DNA from: Triglochin maritima
Lineage: Eukaryota; Streptophyta; Magnoliopsida; Alismatales; Juncaginaceae
NCBI GenBank assembly: GCA_963682175.1
Contig: OY821777.1
Span: 21,224,001 to 21,288,000 of the forward strand
Length of the DNA: 64,000 nucleotides
Direction of reading: 5' to 3'
Under the pieces are notes generated by a model. It did no database searches. It was given only the letters and a program-made list of their open reading frames with translations, and was not told where the DNA came from. Position numbers and translations under genes: made by a program. Below, in pieces: positions 19,719 to 30,968 of this stretch. Every line of letters starts with the position of its first letter. The first letter of the stretch is position 1.

Positions 19719-20810
19719 CTGGTTTGGACAATTTGAGTAGGTTTAATCTTTTTCTTTTAGTTTTGTGTATTTCAGGGACATCTCAGCATCCAGGGGAGGC
19801 ACCAGGAGATATTTGGAGAAGTGGAAAGCTATTTCGACCGCCAATCAGCGGTCTGGGACCGCCAACTGGCGGCCTGGTGAGCTTCTTTTGCTCCAATTTT
19901 GTTCTGGTTGTTTGTTATTTCAATCTAGTGGTTTGGGAGCTCAATTTTGCATGTTGTGACCTGTAGTTTGCTCCATATCAATCAATTCACCTTTTTGAAG
20001 ACAACTTGGACCATGAAACTCGAAGCAAAAGATTAGACTAATTGTCATCTAGGTCATGCATCGCTTGTAGAACTCGCATGCACATTGTCTTTCATTTGCT
20101 TTAAATTCCTGTTGTCGATTGCTGCGTGAGGTACATGCACCCATTCTCTCATTCATGCATGGTTAGAGGATGCATTAGTTAGTAAGGTGCATTGTAACAA
20201 GAGTGAGGTGAGTGCTTGTTTGGTGAGTTTTTTACTAGCCTAAGATTTCAAAACATCTTTAAGGGGCATCACCAATAGTCTCCAAAGATAAGGTGGGGGA
20301 TTTTATCACCCCTCCCTTAGCCCCAAAAAGCACACTCAAGTAATGCCTTAATCTAAAAGCAATTAGACATTGGCCCTGACGCATTAGGAGAGTGATCCGG
20401 TCACCACCGTCATGGCCTGATCGGTGTCGCCCACTTTGTCGATAGTAGAAGAGACGAGATCTCCGGATCTTGGATCACTTGATGGGCTCTATGGTCTTCG
20501 TTGTAGGGAGGTGAGGTGTGTTGAGGTAGTGTGACCTCATAGTTAGGCATCGTCTAGCTGTAAGTACCAATATTGATTGTAGGTTGCTTGAGCCGTGTTT
20601 GCTAGACTAGGCTTCTACCCTCACCCTTTACCCACGCTAGCTTTAAGGATTGTTCCCTTCTCCTCTAAGTCATCTTCTTCTCACCTACTTCTACGTTCTA
20701 GTCTCCTCCGCTTTACACTCTTTGTTAGCATTTTAGGGTCTAGTCGAGCACTTTTTGCAAGCTTAGCCTCGTAGTGGTTAGAGTGGTTGACTCGAGATTT
20801 CTTTGGCGAG
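19719..20810 (+). mobile_element. Second leader, lacking LTR and primer site (unit 1)
   Basis: It starts at ctggtttggacaattt, equivalent to position 17207 (about 38 bp after an LTR end). The LTR and primer site are absent and the upstream sequence is gag. It includes the paired dyad (19836-19874) and the same landmarks as 17169-18266. The junction gag/leader shows at most one base of overlap. Confidence 0.8.
19836..19874. promoter_or_regulatory. Paired dyad, 21-bp centre spacing (leader, unit 1)
   Basis: The dyads are GACCGCCAATCAGCGGTC and GACCGCCAACTGGCGGCC, centred at 19844.5 and 19865.5. The intact leader has the pair on the reverse strand at 36618-36657, with centres 36627.5 and 36648.5. 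In the leader the pair would be transcribed and could form two adjacent hairpins. Confidence 0.65.
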
Positions 20811-22265
20811 ATGGATGGTTATGTGGGCGGCCACCCATATCATTTTTTGGGACCAGGACAATTATCCCTGGTATTCCGGACCTATGCAACCTGAGGTGGC
20901 TCAGACAAACACCTAGTATGATTGGGACAATCTTAATTATGTGGCTAAGAAATCTTCATATTGGGGTAATATGAGAGAGGCACTGACTGCTAGACCACCA
21001 TCTTGTTATGTTGGATCATATGTTGGTCAACAAATTGAGACGTTACAAGAACATTTGACCTCTTTCATGTATGTGGTAGATGAGACATGAGTGCACTGGT
21101 AGCTCCAGTAGCTGTACCGTGTGACTATTGCGGGTTGAGTGGTCATGTTTTCGGGGAATGTCCTTATGTTACCCCAGAGCCTGTGTATGAGCACACATTT
21201 TCCCAAAATACTCAATGTGACCTTTACACATCCGCATACAACCCGAGAGGGATGGATTCATGGGGAGACAATTATTATTCAAATTCTTATACATCATTTC
21301 CACCTCAGTATCCTCCTCCCGAATACCCAGAATTTTACTAACACCCTACTCCCAATCATTGGACTCATTCTCAGCCCATCCACACCCAACCCCAAAATTT
21401 CCCAAGCTCTGACTTGAGCCTCATAGTTGACCACATACATGATTCCTTAAAACAAACTCTCCTTACGTTCATGGAAATCACTCAACAGTCCATGCAAAAT
21501 ATGGCAATGCAAGTGAGTCAGATCATGGAGAAACTACGTGAATGTGAGGAGGGTAACCTTTCTTGTCAGCATGAGGATTCATCTTTTGATATTGAACCAC
21601 CACCACATCCACAAATTCAAAGCACATTCATTCCGAGTCAAACTCCTAGTCAGTCCGAGGGACTTGGGGTTTCAATTCACGATCACTTGGTGGGGGATTC
21701 GATTCAAATTGAGAATAGCATGGACCAACTTCATTATGAGTCGGCACATGATTGTGCCCTATCATTTTGTTTGTGGCCCTTGAGCCACATGATCTTATTG
21801 TTGTACCTTTTAAGGACTCTCCTGTGGTTGAGCAAGAGCTCCCTAGTACCCTTAATTTCATACGACCTGATGATAGTTGCCTCTCACTATTGAACAACTA
21901 CATTACCAATGAGGGTATTGGGAGTTCCTTAGAGGATACCTTAAGAGACCCACTTTTTGTTCACATGGTGAGTCAGATATTCATAACGAGGTTCTTGACC
22001 TCGTTCCGACCCACCGGCATGTTTGTTGAAGCGTTTAGATTGACGATCATAACTTCAGTACCACAATGGGAGAAACTCTTCTTCCGTTGCACAATATTTC
22101 CCAAACTCTAAAGTGGTTTGAGCTTTTTCAGTTTCATCCTTTGAATCAGACGCTTTTGCGTCCAATTCATGAACCTCTCCTTTCATCTTGTGCTCTTTGT
22201 GACAGGGGCCCACACATGAGTATTTTGGCCCGCGTGGTGTCATGTTCCCGTTCCAAGTGCATTGA
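20811..22265 (+). pseudogene. gag-like/delta-pol gene, decayed copy (unit 1)
   Basis: Colinear with the 503-codon ORF of the intact element. The ATG at 20811 gives MDGYVGGHPYH, then a frameshift and a TAG. The zinc knuckle frame (CDYCGLSGHVFGEC) lies at about 21120-21161; a stop follows PPEYPEFY at 21339-21341. The coiled-coil part and QIQST...SEGLGVSIHDH lie in the frame 21414-21770. After another shift, VEQELPSTLNF and, further on, the RT-like IDDHNFST remnant can be read near 22030-22060. The capsid, most of RT and integrase are absent here too, so the deletion predates this copy. At least four disabling changes are shared by all units. Unit 1 alone has V for E after PEP and C for R in the REREEG motif. 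Confidence 0.85.
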
Positions 22266-23874
22266 CCAACTTTTGAGGTTCCCACTTGATGTCTTTGACA
22301 AATGAATATGGGAACTTATTTTTGTACATAATTATATTTAAAAAAATAATAAAAGACTCCACCGTGAGCAATGATTGTTGTGGGAGCAACCCTTGTGTAT
22401 TTGGGGCCCATTTCTTTCACGTATTTGTATCCCTTCTTTAGTATTTCACAGGTTTTGAGGGGAATTTGGGTTAGTGTCCGTCAACATAACCATGAACTTC
22501 CCTTTGCGCTTCACGTTGGTGAGATCTTTTCTTTTTCATGCATAAATCCATGTAGTATCATTCTCATATTCATTAAGGACAATGCATGAAGTGAGTGTGT
22601 GGGGGTGTTTTATGTGTGTACGTAGTCGAGTCATTCTCCTTTTGTTTTGTTTTGTTTGTATTATTAGGGTCATGTTAGTGTGCTGCATTTAATATCAATA
22701 TATCTGTTTTCCATGATCCTTGGGTGACTTGTCTTCTTTTGCTTGCTTAGTGCTTTAAATTTTCACATTTCTTTCAAAATCTTCATGTGTTTGCGAAAGA
22801 AAATGTTTTGTGGGTTTTGCGTGTGTTTAACATGTGCAAAACCGTTGAGAGGAAAAATAAAAGGAAGCACCCAAAATTAACTTGAACAAGATGCATTTGG
22901 ATATCTAGTACACCGGCTTTAGGTCTTATATAGGCGTAGGGATGCACCCCGGTTTTCCTTCAGCGGGAGAGTAATAATAGGGTTTTAGTACTCAAATAAG
23001 CAAAGAAGTCCACCCTTACCCTAGTGAGTCAAATAATTCGTCTGTTAGTATAAGGAAGTTTGTCGTAGTCAAGGAACTTCAAACCCCTTTTGTGAAACCG
23101 TAAGTGTAGTGGTTTTGGTTCACGTGTAGATAAGAAATAAGTGAGTAGGTGTTCTCTCTTCTCGCACGGCTCCTATCACTTGGTAAATTAGGTCCGAGGG
23201 GACTTAGTTCTTGGTATTTTCGAGTCATCTGACTTGGGATGCACCAACCGAACTCCCGTACGGGTGGTAGGGATCGCCCTATGTGGAGATGTGGGAAAAA
23301 ATGTACGTGATAGTGTAAGTCATCATAGGCAATGCTGCACGAAACCTGACCCTGGGAGAATTACGCGCCAACTAGAAGAAGAAAAATGAAAAAAAAACAA
23401 AAGAAAAAAAAATGAAAAAAAAGGAAATGGTAATGCAAATAAGAACCTTAATGGACTTTACACTTTGTATCACTTGAGGATGTTAAGGTTGCCCTTATCT
23501 TTCACTTAAGTTCTTAATTAACATGCACGAATAATTTATTAGGCTACGTGTATGGACTGAATACATATAGAGAGTCGGCCCGTGGAATTACCGTGTCCAA
23601 TGATCGACAAAAATGGGTCCATCGAGTCGTGTTGCTAGGTTGAATAATGCATTTATGTTCGGATTTTGTGAGTGTATCCTCTGAAAACCATGAGGAGACA
23701 ACACTCCTCCTTGGCGACAAGGATGTTTAACGGCTTGTTGCACGTGTTAAGTGCAATCGTGATTCCTATGAAAGTGAGTTAGGATTTCCATGTTTTGCAT
23801 ACGTTTTTCCTTTCTTTTATTTTTCTCTTTCTTTGTTTTGCTCGGGACTAGCAAAAACTAGCTATAGGGGTATT
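22266..23874 (+). mobile_element. 3' noncoding module of the composite element (unit 1)
   Basis: 1.6 kb from the gag stop to the next LTR, with no coding sequence. It contains gtgtttgcgaaagaaaatg, the aactcccgtacgggtggtaggg stem, an adenine-rich tract at 23368-23425 (longer than in unit 2), SL1 23708-23723 and SL2 23737-23757. The terminal purine tract is partly decayed (ctataggggtatt, 23862-23874). Confidence 0.75.
23708..23757 (+). promoter_or_regulatory. Conserved stem-loops SL1/SL2 (unit 1 copy)
   Basis: SL1 is TCCTTG-GCGA-CAAGGA (GNRA loop with R=G). SL2 is GTTGCAC-gtgttaa-GTGCAAT, whose terminal pair becomes a G-U wobble. Unit 2 copies are at 47927-47942 and 47956-47976. Confidence 0.55.
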
Positions 23875-24930
23875 TGCTTGACATCATATCATGCATATAC
23901 TCGTGTCTTATATCCTCTATTTTGAACCTAAGCAGTGCTACGTAACGAGTTTTATGTTTCAGTTTCAGAAATAAACAGGTTTGAGAAGAGGAGACACAAA
24001 AAGGACTTGAACTCAAGAAAAAGTACTAAATTGTGAGACTTATGAACTGATATGTAAGAGAGAAGGTCCCGGATGTAAACCAAAAGAACCAATAAGCAAA
24101 TCAACAAACTCCACACCATCATGAGGAGTATTATAGCAAATAGATTCGGGCCCAGAGTCCACAAACCGATCCAACTGCACCCTACGTGAAGAATTAAAGA
24201 GCTAAAGCATATATCCGAAATTCAAGCAGATCCGAGACAAAGTGACCGCCAATTGGCGTCCCAAGACCGTCAACTGGCGGTTCCTTTTTTATCCGAATCC
24301 AATCTGATTTCTCGTGGTTGTTTGTCTCCATTTGTAGAAGTTTCATTAGTTCCACATCAGAGGATTATCCCCAGTTGCCTTTTTCATGTCTATAAATAGA
24401 ACTATTCCTCCTCATTTGTAATCTACTCATTTCTTAGTGGCATTCTCTCTACTTAGAGTAAGGCTTCGAGAAAAACTCAAGTGGAGAAGAATGCTACATG
24501 TAATGTGAGTCATGTAAATAAATTAATTCTTCTAGTTTTATCTTTATGTTATCTCTTTCAATGTTTGCATGTTTAGCTTGAATTTATTTTCTTAATCGTA
24601 GTATAATTAGAATGTCTTCCTTTCTTTATATGATTGTTAGATTAATGAGTAGAGAGTATTCCATCCCTATTTGGGGGTGGATAAGAAGGTGATGTGATTA
24701 TGTGATGTATTAGGTGTGTGTGTGTGTGTATTAATCTTAATCCTCTGAGTCTTACATGACTTCCATAACCATCTAATGGGATTTCACTCTTATCGTTGAT
24801 GTGCTAATACTCTTGAGTGATACTTAGCACATGCTTAGAATAATGGGCCTATTTTATGGAGAATGATAAGGTGACGATAATGATGGAGTGGAAGAAGGAA
24901 ACATGACATGGGGTAGATTATGCCAATAAA
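23875..24930 (+). mobile_element. LTR-B: truncated 3' LTR of the composite element (unit 1)
   Basis: It starts TGCTTGACATCATATC after the purine tract. The paired dyad is at 24244-24282 (centres 24252.5 and 24273.5) and TATAAATA at 24391-24398. A (GT)8 run is at 24714-24729. Similarity to the LTR at 7619 fades around 24930 and the U5 block is missing, so the LTR has lost its right end. It is visibly different from LTR-A, so the two did not arise from one recent insertion. Confidence 0.75.
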
Positions 24931-25129
24931 ATGATCTAATGGTGGATATTAACTGTAGATTAATCGTAATTAAATCTAATGGTAAGATTGTAGGGGGCTT
25001 AAGCAAATAAAATGACCCCTGAGCTCACTAGATCTCGACCCGATAATAATATTTTAATATTTCATGTGTAGAATTCCTTCTATAGGGGACATAATTTAAA
25101 CTTCCTAGGTTTAATATAATTATATACAA
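24931..25129. other. Unassigned AT-rich spacer
   Basis: The sequence between the truncated LTR and the hAT relic. tagggggcttaagc...gacccctga at about 24986-25020 is a short imperfect inverted pair that might be a transposon end; this is too weak to assign. Confidence 0.35.
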
Positions 25130-26159
25130 AAAATTCTCTAAATTCCTAATATCTAGATGTACTAATGCAACTTATAAGGAAATTGCATTCCTAACATTTT
25201 CTAAGTATGGTTTAATTATGTCAAGTCCATCTTATACTACCAAGTTCAAAGTATGACAAACACATCTAATATGAAAGAGTAAATCATCTACAGGTGGATA
25301 TCAATAATTTATAAGCATTTTTATTGAAGAAATATTATTAGTAGCATTATCAAATGCAATTGCACAAACTTTGTTTTCAATATTATTAGCTACAATGACA
25401 TTATTAATGTGATCAAATATAACCTTGGTAGTGTGTTGATCCAAAATAGGTAAAAAGGAAAGTTTTTTTTATTTAAACACCATGCATCATCTAGATAATG
25501 AACAATTACGCAACAGTAAAATTAATTATTTGGACCGGTCCAAACATCACTAGTTAATGCTACCTTATTATTCATTGATGAAAAATAACTAATCATGCAT
25601 TCTTTTTCTTTACTGAATTTATCAAATGCAACATTTTTAAGTGTTTTTCCATAAAATGGTTTAAATTATGGATTACGGTAGAGAATCACATCCTCAAGGG
25701 CTTTAGATTCACAATAGCTAAATTGTAGTTCATCTCTAATTATGAAATCAACAATTATCTCTCTACCTTTGATTGGACAATATCTTCTAAAATTTAAAAT
25801 TCCACTAGTTGAGTCTAAAACCAATTGATGTGAATCCACTACTAATGATGGATGCTTACGTTTACATGAAAGTAAATGTCTACTTAGGTGACCGGTTCCA
25901 CCATTTGACTTAGCCGAAAGTATTTTACCACATGATCTACAAATAGCAGTTGGTTTACCCTTAGCAGTTTGTTCTTCATCAACATCAACCCATACTTTGC
26001 TAGTTCTTTTCTAGTACTTTTACCCGTAGGTCCTGGTGGATTAACAGAAGACGTGTTATCATTATCTTCAAATTTAGATGTTAATTTCATGGAAATTAGT
26101 AAATATGCAAACAAAAAAAATTTGTTATCATTATCTTCAAATTCAGATGTTAATATCAT
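25130..26159 (-). pseudogene. hAT transposase relic with BED zinc finger (unit 1)
   Basis: On the minus strand, an acidic N-terminal part (25950-26159) is followed by a BED-type finger CRSCGKILSAKSNGGTGHLS-RH (about 25870-25945), then LVVDSHQLVLDSTSG. After frame breaks come KTLKNVAFDKFSKEKECM and ALTSDVWTG (about 25545-25575), the conserved hAT core segment, and degraded sequence down to about 25130. Several stops and the lack of a C-terminal dimerisation domain make it non-functional. A 36-bp repeat (26058-26094 and 26124-26160) encodes LTSxFEDNDN twice. The relic ends exactly at the tandem junction. Confidence 0.75.
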
Positions 26160-28699
26160 ACTGAGTAACTATTCATTGTAGCTTCCAAAAATATCCAATA
26201 AGGTCACAAATTTAAAACACATGGATCATTATTACCCAATCTGCACTGGAGCGATGTGACGTAACTCTGCGTAATATTCAAAGTCAAAGCGCTGAAAATT
26301 TATCCTCTTGACTTGGCAAATACTTGCAACTATTATTCATTATTTGCACTAGGATCCACTCAACCACCAACTTGAGAGGTTGGAGATGTCAGTAGGTGCT
26401 TCAAGATCCGCTGACTACAAACTCAGGAGGCAGGAGCTCTCGCTGACTCCTTCTCTATGATGACCTCCAGTTGGGAAACTAGAGTTCTCAAGGATTACCT
26501 CTTCAAGATGGCCACAAACGTGGGTGTGCAGTGGGAGAGAGTAGGGTCTTCTTGCAAGTTGGTGGAGGTCATTTCAAGAAGTGGGCTTTCAGATGGAGAA
26601 ATGACATATTACACCAAGGGTTTAGATGCAATTCTCATTACTCATATCCCTTTATAGATGTAATTCTCATAACTCACATCCCTTCATTGACCCTATAATG
26701 AAAAGTCGTGTCTTTTTATCGCGACTCCTAATAAGTGCCTTAAACTGTGTCTTAAAAATAGGTCATTCCACGTTGGACATGCCAACAACATCCGAAGTGC
26801 AATATAGTTTTTATGAGATTGAAGAGTGTAGTCTGATTTGGTGTCCTTTTGTTATGGCTATGTTTTGTTCCTTAATAATGACACAGAACACGTCAGATGT
26901 TATGGTAATCTCCGACGTGAGATGTCATTTCTAGGGTATAAGATCTATGAATTGAACACACTACAACCTAGGATTTTATAGAAAGGTTGTGTCTTGTCAT
27001 AACCAAATGAAAAGAGGATATGCTATAGTTTTTTACACTAATTGATAACCCAAATCCATAAGATTTGCTATCATGTTTTGGTCATTTTCATTTCTCAACA
27101 TTTGAGGTCGGAAAGACACGAAAATGTTAAAGGTATGCGGTGACCGAACCGAATTCGATCCACTAAATTCCTTAAATATAATCACCAATCTTATGATTAA
27201 TCATTATTATATAGTTTTATGGTATAATTTTGTAACATTGTCATTGTTAGGATTCTTATCAGTCACATCCCTTTATCATGACACATCCCTCATTGTACGA
27301 GAAGAAGAACTATGAATAGAATTACAGACTATGTAATGAAAGGTTGTCTTGTGTTATGTCATAACGAAACCTAATAAGGATATGCTATAGTTTTTTGACA
27401 CTGAGCATCCCACAATCTATTTCTCTTTCATCTTCTCAACCATGATCTTTATAAAAAGATCATGTTGTTAAATCAACTGTTTCTCTTCCCTCCAACTCAT
27501 TTTTTACATTTACCAATAACTAAACAAATTTATATATCATCATTTATATAATTGTATGCATGAATTATTACTACAATTTGATACCAATTTTTCCATTTTC
27601 AAAATTTCAAAATAATTGCTAAAATTGATTACAATTTTATTTTAGAAATTTAATCTAACAAGATCTATTCTTATGGTTAATCTTTACTACATAGTGTTAT
27701 GGTATAATTTTGTAACATATCATCATGGTTTTTTAAGACATTCATATGGATTAAATTTTTAATTATGATTTAGTGTTTTTATTTATTTATGTATGGTTGG
27801 GGAAAATTACCCCTCATCATGGTGAACCTCTGCTTGTGATCCGGATGAGGTAGAAGCCTCCGAGGGGAAATATTTTCCTTTTCCATGGATGACACAAACT
27901 CAAGGAAAATTCCAACGTAAGATGACATTTTGTTTGGATTTTTTGCAACATTCTTTACTTGAATTACCAAAGTTTCACTGTGTTACTGGTTAATTCTATT
28001 TATTATGTTTCTCTTCATTCAAAAAATTAAGATGTCAACACGTTAGTGCGACAAAAATGAAAATTTTGTTGAGAAGCATCTTAGAGTAGAAAACAATTAA
28101 CATTCCAAAAGTACAATTTCAATTAATTTAAATCTTTATGTTCCATACACCCAACAACAAAAAATAGAAAGATAACAACAACAACTTGTGCAAAAAATAA
28201 AAAGATGACACCAACAACTTGTGTAAAAAATTAATATTGAATTCCATGTCTTCAAAAGGAGCTCTGTAGATTGGTTTGTAGGATAGAGTTCTTGAAGATG
28301 GTTTTCAACAAACTGTTCCAGCAAACCAACCAAATTAATGCAGATTGGTTTTCTAGCAAACCAATCTACCGTCAAAAGGATTTTCTAGAAAAGCAATCTA
28401 ACACCAAATCCATTGGATGTGAGTGGTCCAATGATATGTTGTCTGCAAGTACACTGGATAATACGGTTGAGCTTTATAGTCTGTTGGCTTCTCACCAGTG
28501 CTGGGTGGTTTATGTCTCCCTAGAGTTTAAATACGTAATCCTCATCATCGTTGGAGTTGTGATCATTGTTGTGTTGGAATACCATTTGTTGGTGATGGGA
28601 ACATACTGAAATGGTACTGGAACATACTGAAATGGTGATGTGGGAGTAAGAAGGGAATATCGAAATATGACCAGCCATGGGAGGAATTTACAGACCATA
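26160..28699. other. Anonymous segment of unit 2
   Basis: A copy of 9371-11891, including the 66-codon frame at 26457-26657, the A-B-A'-B' duplication (about 26979-27717) and the hairpin near 27441. One extra A occurs at about 26757, and the 17-bp partial duplication ends near 28637. No gene is recognised. Confidence 0.45.
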
Positions 28700-30238
28700 T
28701 GTTGGCTTTCTGGCTTTAATCTATGTTTTGATGATTTAATCAACCTAATCTTAATTTTAATTACGTAGAGTAGCACACATGTTGCATAGAATATATATTG
28801 TATTGTGCTAACTTCTACAGGTGATCAAGACTCAAGGAAGAAAGGAAATCAAGTCAAGACATGTATTAAAGCTACATTGAAGACATGTAATCTTGCTTTC
28901 TTTGAGTCTTAGGAACATTATGTAATTGAGAATACTTGAGCTAAAATCAACTCACATACACACTAAGTTCCTTATACAAGTCACACACAAAATTTCATAT
29001 CATTTGGACTTCAATAGATCACCCAAACTTAGACCGGAAAACACTAAACCAGAACCTGAGCTGTCTGCCCACATTCAGTCGATCAAAACAGACCACTCGG
29101 TCGACCGAGTGATCAATTATCCTATTAGTGTTTTACTTCCCGGTTTTGGTAGACCGTACAGACCTTTTCGGTCGACCAAGTTAACACATATTTCCGACCG
29201 TTAGAATTGTCGTATTATACCAACTGTTGTATTCGAATTATTCACAAAATACCCCAAAATACATTTCGCCTATCGGTCGACTGTGGACCTGTTCGGTCGA
29301 CTGAACCTTAGATGTCTCCACAAAGTGCAACTTCCTGGAAGTTTTTGGTCTACCGAAGACTTTGGTTCGGTCGACCAAACTTGATCTTTTCGCCCAACCC
29401 AGTAGAGCTTGTTAGTTACGGTCGATCGAACCCTATTTGGTGTTCGACCGTTAACCTAAGTTATAGCCTGATCCGGTCGACCACTCCTTTATTGGTCGAA
29501 CGAACCGAGTTCAAAATTGCCAAACGGTCGACTGTTCTGCCCATTCTGGTCTACCGAACTTTTGCTGAATTACATCCTGTAGGTTTCTGTTTTGTGATTT
29601 TAACTCAAACCTTACCCAACTTAACCCCAACAGCTATAACACCTTAGGAGCTTATAAATAGGTGTTCCTATGACACAATTACATAATTCTTACACTTACA
29701 TTTGTCATATACACTTAAGAGAAAACTCCAAGTCTCCCATTCCCCAAATCTACTCTCCAAGCTTACACTTCCACACTTTAGTATCAATTCCACATCCTAA
29801 GCTAAGTATGCTCAAGTTAGAGAGTGTGTTCCACTCAACATTGTTGTTCAAGGAAGCAAGGACTTCGGTGAAAGGCCGAAGTGTTCCTTTCGGATTGTGA
29901 AAGAAGAAAGTCAAGCTCACGAGGGTGTTGGTGGAGCTTGTTATGTAAAAGGCTTAATCTCGGCCCGAAACGAGGTTGATAGTGAAGACGCAAGCAGAGC
30001 TCGAGGGAGTTCGAGCGGAGCTTGCAAGAGAGGAAGTAGGCGGGAGACCGACCTCTATAAAATCTGATGCCTTCTTTGTGGTTTGCATTATCTCTTCCGT
30101 TGCTTGCTAGTTTAGTTTTTAGTTCTGCTGCATATACTTGATTGCTTAAACTAGTAGGTAATTAGCTTAAAAAGTGATTAAAATTAGAGACCCTTACGAT
30201 CCTAAACCCTATAGAGCTGTACTAAAAGGTCATGTCCA
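28700..30238 (+). mobile_element. Copia/SIRE-like LTR copy (unit 2)
   Basis: A copy of 11892-13430 starting TGTTGGCTTTCTGG. The GTCGAC-type palindromes lie at about 29094-29560, with the first one perfect (ctcggtcgaccgag) unlike unit 1. TATAAATA is near 29653. Confidence 0.4.
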
Positions 30239-30963
30239 ATCACATGAAGATGTCCTCATGTGATATGTCGGTTTTCTTTGTATTTGGTGACACTTGTTGG
30301 GGGGAGCCCCAGATATATACCTCGGTGGACCGTTGGTCTCCCAGACGCACCCGCTCTGTTCTGGCAGTGTAGGTTATTAGTCAATTGGGCTTCCTCGCTA
30401 ACAACAATTGATTTTAGATGAGTGGTTATGCCCATGTTGTATTCCATAAGACCTTCTATTTCTTGGATTTTTTGCAACATTTTGTTTCATTGGATATAAA
30501 GCACGAATCTATCCTTTAAAGGGCAGGTATGTACCTTAAAGGACTGAAGTATCCTTTGAAGCACGAGTCTGTCCAATAAACTCGAAAGGGTCCTTAAACG
30601 ACAAATGACTCCTATGTCCTTTAAACCACGATGCTGACCTTTAAACCTCAAGTCTATCCTTTAACTCTCAAGTCTACCATTTAAAGCACGAGTTTATTGC
30701 TAAATGAGGGATTGCAAAGGAACAAGATGTGTTTTGTCATCTATGTAGCATGTTTCGATGGCCTAAAATGGGTTCCGTCGTTCGCTTACCTATAAGGTTT
30801 AAATTGCTTTCCAACCTCAAACGTTGAGAAGGAAAAGGAAAAGTGTGCATGGATTACAAGGAATGCACTAAAATCCCATTCCAATAAAAGACACTACGGT
30901 CCTTTCTTAAGGAAAAGTGGACATGGATACTCATTTCCCAAGTGTGCACAAACAACTCCCATT
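30239..30963. other. Spacer with minisatellite (unit 2)
   Basis: A copy of 13431-14155, with the degenerate 22-bp repeat at about 30494-30698. It ends at the retrotransposon target site. Confidence 0.45.
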
Positions 30964-30968
30964 CTAAT
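30964..30968. repeat. Target-site duplication, left copy (ctaat)
   Basis: ctaat occurs here and at 38384-38388. Units 1 and 3 have a single ctaat at the empty site (14156-14160 and about 55189-55193). Confidence 0.95.

Larger units (their letters stand above)
9371..26159. repeat. Tandem segmental repeat, unit 1 (16,789 bp)
   Basis: The unit starts at actgagtaactattc (9371), which reappears at 26160 and 50385. All internal landmarks recur at constant offsets: +16,790/16,791 then +16,808 in the left part, and +24,228 then +24,219/24,225 in the right part of unit 2. Only scattered substitutions and a few indels separate the copies. Unit 1 carries private changes where units 2 and 3 agree, so it appears to be the outlier copy. 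Confidence 0.95.
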
